A stretch of 64,000 bases of DNA from CBDCUW01 sp965222745 (GTDB lineage Bacteria > Planctomycetota > Planctomycetia > Pirellulales > Pirellulaceae): contig CBDCUW010000005.1 in the NCBI GenBank assembly GCA_965222745.1, forward strand, positions 3,844,001 to 3,908,000, in the 5' to 3' direction. The notes below the pieces were generated by a model, which was given only the letters and a program-made list of their open reading frames with translations, was not told the DNA's origin and did not search any database. The position numbers were made by a program, and so were the translations under genes. Within the stretch, counting starts at the first letter, position 1; the number at the start of each line of letters is the position of its first letter. Below are positions 60,586 through 64,000 of this stretch, piece after piece.

Positions 60586-61264
60586 AAATGTCCTGGACCC
60601 ACCGGAATCGCTTCTGACCCGATACTTGTTTACTGGTCGCGAGCACGACGTGGAAACCGACCTGTATTACTACCGCGCTCGATTCTACGACGCAAAACGT
60701 GGGACGTTTCTTTCGGAGGATTCTGTAGGATTCAGTTTGGGCGAGAATAATCACTACGCATATGTTGGCAATAGCCCAACTTATCTACGAGACCCATCAG
60801 GGTTCAGTCCATATCTCGTCTGCCGACCGTTCGGAGGGGATTCCAAGTGGTTGGATCATTGCTTCGTAGTCACAAACTCGAACGGCCCCGGTAGTGGCGA
60901 TGTGCATTCCTATGGTCAGCAAAACAACGGAAACCTTGGGCCTGTTGATCAACAAACAACCGGAACGCTTCAAGCAGATCGGGACGCATGGAACCGAGCA
61001 AATTCGGATCGTAACGTAGATTACAAAAAGATCCCCGCAAGCGATGGAGATGTAAGGCGCGCCGTTCGAGACTTAAAAGCTAACCAAGACTATTCCGCGA
61101 CGGGAATCGGCGGTGCAAACAGCAACTCCGCGGCTCGTGCAATCGCAGATCGTGCCGCCGGAACACCCATTCCATTGCCAGGGAAACGCCTAAAGCTTGG
61201 TCAAAGCAGTTTTGACGAACTTGAGTTCAAGGTTCGCGCAAGGTTGTGCGGCCCTCAGATCTGA
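60586..61264 (+). pseudogene. RHS surface protein, part 3 (end of RHS core and variable C-terminal domain)
   Basis: Joined to part 2 the frame reads GNVLDPPESLLTRYLFTGRE. The RHS-core end is clear: DVETDLYYYRARFYDAKRG and YAYVGNSPTYLRDPSG. After DPSG the C-terminal 155 residues change character. They contain WLDHCFVVTNSNGPGSG, YGQQNNGNLG and YSATGIGGANSNSAARAIAD. The layout of H-C-F with a late NSNS motif resembles papain-like or hydrolase toxin tips of polymorphic RHS proteins, but the family is not identified. There is no native start now. Confidence 0.85.
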
Positions 61265-61266
61265 GT

Positions 61267-61593
61267 CTAGAACAGAAACTCTAGTCCTTCTCCGCCAAGC
61301 AAATACAGATTCACCGAAATGCAAACCAGCGACAATGCCATCGCATGCAGGGACTTTGGTTTACAGAAGGCTAACAGCAGTGCCACGAATGCGAGAAGCA
61401 ATGGAAACAAAAGGAAGATAGCATTTTCGCCCAACACTATGAAAGGAATCTGTTCATCAGGCAATGACCCGCGTATCGCGGGTTTTGACACTACTGCGAG
61501 TGTCTGGAATATCGAGAAAACGTTTAACATGTAGCTTAAGTTGGTCGTTTTTCTTTCTGCATACTTGGCGATCACTTCATTCACCTTGCTCAC
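61267..61593 (-). CDS. Small multi-pass membrane protein, possible immunity protein
   Basis: This 108-residue protein has three to four hydrophobic segments (YMLNVFSIFQTLAVVS, AIFLLFPLLLAFVALLLAFC, MALSLVCISVNLYLLGG). It ends two bases from the RHS stop, on the opposite strand. RHS toxins often have an immunity gene next to the C-terminus, although normally on the same strand. The membrane nature could fit such a role. No family is recognised. Confidence 0.6.
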   Translation of the reverse strand: MSKVNEVIAKYAERKTTNLSYMLNVFSIFQTLAVVSKPAIRGSLPDEQIPFIVLGENAIFLLFPLLLAFVALLLAFCKPKSLHAMALSLVCISVNLYLLGGEGLEFLF

Positions 61594-61597
61594 CCTA

Positions 61598-62371
61598 TCA
61601 CAATTTGCTGTGATTTGATTCTATCACAAGATCTGGGAATGCGCAACTTGGTCGCCTGATTTCATACCACCACTTTCCGAGCGGTGACCATAGCTCAACC
61701 ACCGTGTTGGGGCGATACACTGGCACTGAGTAGGACTTCATTGGAAACGATTCTTTGGAAACCAGAGCCAGCCCTCGACTACGACGGTTGCGGTTCACCA
61801 AGGCGCGCAATCCGGCAACTTGGCGACGGACTGGAGCGTAAGGCTCAAAAGGCAGTTCGTAAAAAAGTTGCGTCAACTCTTCTGCCGAACGTCGACACGA
61901 CAGCCCGTCAAACATTGCCTTGAGTTCTTTGTAGTGCTCCCAGTCGATTTGAACATGGGAGCGGAGTCGAGGTCTAGCTATCCCCTCGCGTGTCCGTCCT
62001 TCTGGCCTCCGGCTGATTGAGTAGTTGCAAACGCGAATCGGTGTTTCCTCCACCAAACGCCACGGTTCCGTTTGTTTCTTGCCATTGGTCGCCAAGAGTA
62101 CAAACCTTCGCCCCAGCCGAAGGTATTGCACGTTCGCAAGGCCGAGCTTTTTTCGCCGCCAGCGTGTCGTCTCCGAAATGTCGATGCCGTGCTTGTTCAG
62201 CAGCTTTGCATCAATATCTACGACGGACTTACCCACCGGAATATCACCCTGGACAAACCAGCGGTAGCCCTTCGTCAGGTAAACCACTGCGATTTGCTGA
62301 ACGAATCCCTTCACCGACGTTGCTTCACAAATGTAGCCCATTTCAATCATCCAAAAGTGGGGCCCGTTCAT
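61598..62371 (-). CDS. Unknown conserved-looking mobile-element protein, 257 residues
   Basis: The frame is open from 62560, but the ATG at 62371 (MNGPHFWMIEMGYICEATSV) gives the protein-like start. Sequence features are VVYLTKGYRWFVQGDIPVGK, a basic stretch TTRWRRKKLGLANVQYLRLG, and LRSHVQIDWEHYKELKAMFD with VRRQVAGLRALVNRNRRSRG. It resembles proteins I associate with planctomycete mobile elements, but I cannot name the family. No membrane segment is seen. It is four bases from the small membrane gene start, so the two may be co-transcribed. Confidence 0.6.
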   Translation of the reverse strand: MNGPHFWMIEMGYICEATSVKGFVQQIAVVYLTKGYRWFVQGDIPVGKSVVDIDAKLLNKHGIDISETTRWRRKKLGLANVQYLRLGRRFVLLATNGKKQTEPWRLVEETPIRVCNYSISRRPEGRTREGIARPRLRSHVQIDWEHYKELKAMFDGLSCRRSAEELTQLFYELPFEPYAPVRRQVAGLRALVNRNRRSRGLALVSKESFPMKSYSVPVYRPNTVVELWSPLGKWWYEIRRPSCAFPDLVIESNHSKL

Positions 62372-63846
62372 CGGCACGGGCCCACCAAAGCCGAAAACAA
62401 TCGAAAAAACGGAACGCCTCCTGCGTGCAATCCAAAAGAAACCGCGTCGGAAATCCGCCGCGAAAACCATATTCTTATTGAATGCTTTGCAATTCATAAT
62501 GCCTTTCAGGCATTGATGAACTGCTCCGCATCTTTTCCTTTCTTGAGTACAAAACCACACTTTTGAACCGGCCCTTTGGCACCTCCTTCCGGAGGCGCCT
62601 CGGGGCCGTTTCTTTTGGCTCCTCCCGGAGCCTCTCTTCTTACAACATGGTCGAGTAAACTCGACCGTCCGTCAGTCCTTTCGTCGTTGCTCTCCGAGGC
62701 ACCACCCACGGATCAGTCACAAACGGGACACGACTGCCTTGCCGTGCACCAACGAGTTCGTTGATGTAGCCGCCTTCGCGACCATCACCGCTGAATCACA
62801 CGAAACGGTGATTCACTTTCTACTCAGACCACACTCCCAGTCTTGAGAATTTTTTCCGAAGAACACCTTTGGCTGCCAAGCCGTGGCACCGGTGACTATT
62901 CCGGCATCTCAAGACCTTCCCGCGTTAGTTGTTGTCTTCACCTCTTTGCTCCCGTCGCTAGCTCAATTCTGAGCAGACACCGCAGCCGTATGTGAAGCGT
63001 TCCCGCTTCCATACTTTCACTTGGCCAGTGGCCAAGCATTTCAGGGGACCGAACATGGAAGCATCCCCTTACCGACCGACTACGGGTTTTCGCAGTTTGG
63101 CACCGGCTTCAAAGAGATTCACTGGCAAGCGAAGGCATTCACCTACGCCTTTCATGGTTGAGCTATTCACCGCCTTGTTTCCAAGGACGCCGAGTTGGCA
63201 AACCCGGTCTGGCCTGTCGCCAGGCTCAGAGCTCCCCACGCCAGCTAGGTTGGCGAAGTCAAAGACTCTCACCGCCCCTAGGCAGGATTAGCATGCCGAA
63301 GTTGGCAGCTTGCTCCGTTTGGATTGCTCACAAACGGGATTACACCTGCTTTGAACAACAACGGCTCTTCACTCCAAAAGAGAGAAGAGTCTTTCCGCGT
63401 CGCCCACGCTGAACTCCCATCATGGGCCATCGAGTCGAATACCAGGATTACTCCACAAGAACTCACTCCGATACAAATGGAGTGAGCTCTTTTGTGGGAT
63501 TACTCTGGTAAGCCCTCGTCGAGCTGGACAAGCTACTCTCGCAGCGTCCAGCTCTACGGACCGATGACGGTATGCGCTGCCGCATACACTTTGAAGGGCA
63601 GTCAACTCCCCTCCCCTTTCACTTGGTTGGTAGCCAAGCTATCCGGGTGTCATCGTCTGCAAGAAGATTTTTTCACTGCACGCCGGTACTTCTGGCTAAA
63701 TCATCTTTCAGTGTCGGCGTGTACCGTACAGGGCGCCAGCAGGGAGTACGTTTTCGGACTTGTACACAGGAAAATTGGATGGGAGGTAACAAAGTCAAAC
63801 GGCTACGTCTGTTACAGCAAGGTGATCACACAGAACGCCGCTGGTG
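62372..63846. other. Gene-free, hairpin-rich 1.5-kb stretch
   Basis: No convincing gene is found. Clear hairpins are CCTCC-TTCC-GGAGG (62582-62595), GGCTCC-TCCC-GGAGCC (62617-62632), GGTCGAG-TAAA-CTCGACC (62649-62666), TGAATCAC...GTGATTCA (62792-62815), CTTGGCC-AGT-GGCCAAG (63020-63036), CTTGG...CCAAG (63622-63638) and a long CCACAA...CTCACTCC/GGAGTGAG...TTGTGG (63453-63497). Short repeats such as TCACAAACGGGA recur at 62716 and 63339. Its purpose is unknown. Confidence 0.6.
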
Positions 63847-64000
63847 TCATTTCGCGATCTTCATTTTGCCAAGAATCACCTCTTTGAGTTCCTCTTCGTT
63901 ATCGACAATTTCGATGTCATCATTGTCGAACAGCGACAACACAGCGTCGACGCTGGCTCGAATGAACGTGTTGCGCGTGATGATCTCCGATGTCTTCACC
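63847..64000 (-). CDS. 3' end of an unknown gene entering from the right edge
   Basis: The minus strand is open from the edge to the TGA at 63847. The visible end reads VKTSEIITRNTFIRASVDAV, then LSLFDNDDIEIVDNEEELKE and ends GKMKIAK. The acidic, helical tail has no recognisable family. The start lies outside the window. Confidence 0.6.
   Translation of the reverse strand, partial: VKTSEIITRNTFIRASVDAVLSLFDNDDIEIVDNEEELKEVILGKMKIAK

Noticed and set aside
62992..63291. 99-codon plus-strand open frame
   Set aside because: It covers hairpins and gives a low-quality, proline- and serine-rich peptide with no start signal.
63492..63887. 131-codon plus-strand open frame
   Set aside because: Its composition is not protein-like, and it runs across strong hairpins and over the end of the minus-strand gene at 63847.

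Overview
The window reads as a planctomycete chromosome (Pirellulaceae/Rhodopirellula type). The evidence is three pairs of PSCyt1/PSCyt2/PSD1 cytochrome-domain proteins with DUF1501 twin-arginine proteins, an ECF sigma factor next to a WD40 Ser/Thr kinase, an LEPR-like surface-protein leader with dockerin motifs, and the palindromic repeat that gives spurious SHAERGNE / FPRSAWER peptides.

Region 1 (1-20645) is ordinary chromosome. Two overlapping minus-strand genes (a DUF6493-like protein running off the left edge and a SWIM zinc-finger protein) are divergent from a long plus-strand run: PSD1, DUF1501, Gfo/Idh oxidoreductase, LRR protein, PSD1, DUF1501, PSD1, DUF1501, and a secreted PHP-type metallohydrolase. 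This is a typical planctomycete secreted/periplasmic catabolic block.

Region 2 (20753-about 31600) begins a genomic island. A tRNA-Arg(UCG) is followed by a tyrosine recombinase, an excisionase-like HTH protein and a zinc-ribbon protein. Next is a gene-free stretch holding a strongly structured RNA candidate that resembles HEARO/omega-RNA. Then comes a run of mostly unknown, often start-stop-overlapping genes (replication-relaxation-like, winged-helix and membrane proteins) and a ParE-type toxin-antitoxin pair. Two identical 194-bp IS21-type MITEs interrupt this run. One has a clear 7-bp target duplication and splits a 582-codon membrane-protein gene. The other has none and sits on an apparent deletion junction.

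Region 3 (31709-43579) is an insertion-sequence hotspot. It holds a complete DDE element, a complete IS21-type element, and a second IS21-type element that is itself interrupted by an ISKra4-like element. The second IS21 element split an XRE/NTF2-like regulator gene. An SMP-30-like gene and a membrane protein with an RNA-polymerase alpha-CTD-like domain lie between the elements.

Region 4 (43580-61264) carries the split regulator, an ECF sigma factor, a Ser/Thr kinase with WD40 repeats, and a giant dockerin/RHS (YD-repeat) surface protein. The RHS gene has about 1,080 residues of beta-repeat sequence inside its YD region and a toxin-like C-terminus. Two ISKra4-like copies cut it into three pieces. 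Removing each element with one copy of its 8-bp duplication restores one open frame of 3,206 codons.

Region 5 (61267-64000) has a small membrane protein, a conserved-looking unknown gene, 1.5 kb of hairpin-rich gene-free DNA, and the 3' end of a gene entering from the right. The right end of the island is not visible.
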